NCBI GenBank assembly: GCA_013043825.1
Contig: JABDNM010000062.1
Location: 1-34,003 of the forward strand
Direction of reading: 5' to 3'
DNA length: 34,003 bases
From: Flavobacteriaceae bacterium
Lineage (GTDB): Bacteria; Bacteroidota; Bacteroidia; Flavobacteriales; Flavobacteriaceae
Shown here: positions 32,897 to 34,003 of the stretch, in pieces
Layout of the letters: each line of letters opens with the position of its first letter
How positions within the stretch are numbered: position 1 is the stretch's first letter
Translations under genes and position numbers: made by a program
Notes under the pieces: model-generated
Databases searched by the model: none
Told to the model about the DNA's origin: nothing
The model's input: only the letters and a program-made list of their open reading frames with translations

Positions 32897-34003
32897 CTAT
32901 TTCACAACAACCTTTCTTGTATGGATGTCGTTCACCTTTACGATATAAAAGCCTGTTCCTAAAGCTGACAAGTCCAGAGGGTAGTTGCTTAGGTTATTGT
33001 CAAGATCCAGGTTCAGTACTTCGGCACCTAACATGTTGTGTACCGAAATAGAACCAATCGTGTCATTTTCCAGTTGAATGGTGGTTACATCATCCACCGG
33101 GTTTGGCGCGATCGTTAGATCAAGACTGATACCATTATCATCCACCGAGGCCAAGGCGTCGAAGGTGAATACAAAGACCCCATCACTGTCGTTGATATAG
33201 ATATTACCAGTCACCGGCGAAGGATACACTCCAAATGCTCCGGAGAATCCTTCACCAGAAGCAGGATTGGTGTCGTACTCATCGGCAAGAACCAGTTGTG
33301 AAGGATCGGAAATATCAAAAACCCTGAACCCGGCGGTATAGTAGGATGAATAGGCATAATCGCCTATGACATACAAATTATGGGTGGTTGCTGAATCTGA
33401 AAAATCACTTACTCGCACCGGATTTGCTCTATCTGAAATATCCCAAACACTAATATCCGGATCCGGATTATTGGATAACTCATCATTAATGTACAGGTAA
33501 TTTCCGTCGCTCGATATATCACCCTGATGATGATAGGTGATCGTTGGGTCGGAAATGGTAGACAACAATATTGGATTGGCCGGATCGGTGATATCGTACA
33601 AATTGGTCCCTGCAAAACCATGGCAATCGATCAATAAATCACCTCGAACAGTTGCATCATGGCCTTCAGATCCAACAGATGTGAGAAAGGTAGGATTGGT
33701 TGGATCGGGATTCAGATCGTAGATCGTAAGATTGGGGAAAGAGGCATACATATAACCATTCTCATCAATAAAAAGATTATGCGAAGATGGGAACGTTCCC
33801 ACTTCCTGCGGATTGGTAGGATCGAAAATATCCACAATAGATGCGGTTCCGGAGCCACCAGTTACACAATATACATAGTGATCCCATACCTTCACATCGA
33901 AGCCAGGAACCGAAGTGAGATGAGCCACCTGGGTTGGGTTTGTAGGATCGGTTACATCAACAACCGACATACCATTTCCACCAACGATTGCGTATACATT
34001 GCC
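32897..34003 (-). CDS. LVIVD-repeat (choice-of-anchor B-like) surface protein with T9SS sorting domain, N-terminus cut by window edge
   Basis: The frame is open to the right edge (368 residues visible); the internal ATG at 33970 is not the start, because GNVYAIVGGNG precedes it in frame. Repeats of about 40 residues share the pattern VDVTDPTNPTQV, VDIFDPTNPQEV, YDITDPANPILL, WDISDRANPVRV and FDISDPSQLVLA. This is the LVIVD/beta-propeller repeat seen in choice-of-anchor B proteins. The C-terminus is a T9SS type A sorting domain (LTIAPNPVDDVTTIQLEN, then LGTGFYIVKV and the end RKVVVK). The protein should be exported and attached to the cell surface. Its ligand is unknown, and the signal peptide lies outside the window. 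Confidence 0.88.
   Translation of the reverse strand, partial: GNVYAIVGGNGMSVVDVTDPTNPTQVAHLTSVPGFDVKVWDHYVYCVTGGSGTASIVDIFDPTNPQEVGTFPSSHNLFIDENGYMYASFPNLTIYDLNPDPTNPTFLTSVGSEGHDATVRGDLLIDCHGFAGTNLYDITDPANPILLSTISDPTITYHHQGDISSDGNYLYINDELSNNPDPDISVWDISDRANPVRVSDFSDSATTHNLYVIGDYAYSSYYTAGFRVFDISDPSQLVLADEYDTNPASGEGFSGAFGVYPSPVTGNIYINDSDGVFVFTFDALASVDDNGISLDLTIAPNPVDDVTTIQLENDTIGSISVHNMLGAEVLNLDLDNNLSNYPLDLSALGTGFYIVKVNDIHTRKVVVK

Noticed and set aside
32897-33970. Start of the LVIVD-repeat protein at the internal ATG (33970)
   Set aside because: The frame stays open to the window edge with repeat-like sequence, and no signal peptide follows this ATG, which a T9SS client needs.
1-34003. CRISPR array, tRNA, rRNA, integrase or prophage
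   Set aside because: No regularly spaced repeats, cloverleaf-like sequence, rRNA stretch or mobile-element gene was seen on either strand.

Overview
The window is about 34 kb of chromosome from a member of the Bacteroidota, most likely a marine Flavobacteriaceae. The evidence is: type IX secretion (T9SS) C-terminal sorting domains on two proteins, a long (314 aa) Bacteroidota-style NusB followed by DUF1573 and YajC, a DUF3276/PUR-like protein, a TonB receptor with an N-terminal carboxypeptidase-like repeat, almost no Shine-Dalgarno sequences, and several promoters of the Bacteroidota type (TTG, 19-21 bp, TAnnTTTG). Coding density is very high. No gap reaches 300 bp; the largest are 28226-28444, which holds a terminator and a palindromic repeat-like element, and 30959-31180, which holds a hairpin and a promoter. 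I see no rRNA, tRNA, CRISPR array, transposase or phage gene.

Layout. 1-877: left-truncated membrane acyltransferase (-). 1014-6225: four-gene minus-strand operon of three SurA/PpiD-like periplasmic foldases and a MoxR ATPase, with a good promoter. 6377-7061: SRPBCC protein and a small overlapping gene (+). 7253-7759: Skp/OmpH-like chaperone (+), convergent with guaB (-, 7804-9276). 9354-11591: porin, FMN-binding protein and four-helix membrane protein (-), whose promoter is flanked by two copies of a 21-bp palindromic operator. 11724-15276: cytochrome-like haem protein, 5'-nucleotidase lipoprotein, HMG-CoA lyase and LysE-type exporter (-). 15350-16255: T9SS-secreted spondin-domain protein (+), overlapping pyrD tail to tail. 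16245-21545: pyrD, an aminotransferase and a large TonB-dependent receptor (-). 21649-22884: pepT (+). 22946-25883: nusB-DUF1573-yajC and leucine dehydrogenase (-). 25994-32833: ABC exporter, DUF3276 protein, M14 carboxypeptidase and SulP transporter (+). 32897-34003: right-truncated T9SS-anchored LVIVD-repeat protein (-).

How it fits together. Much of the window is housekeeping (guaB, pyrD, nusB, yajC, pepT) mixed with envelope biogenesis (three foldases, OmpH, YajC). Leucine dehydrogenase and HMG-CoA lyase are the first and a late step of leucine catabolism. The most interesting unit is the porin / FMN-binding / 4-TM operon next to a CxxCH haem protein. It looks like an envelope electron-transfer module under a dedicated, possibly metal-responsive, regulator. 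That reading is inference from domain content and operator layout.
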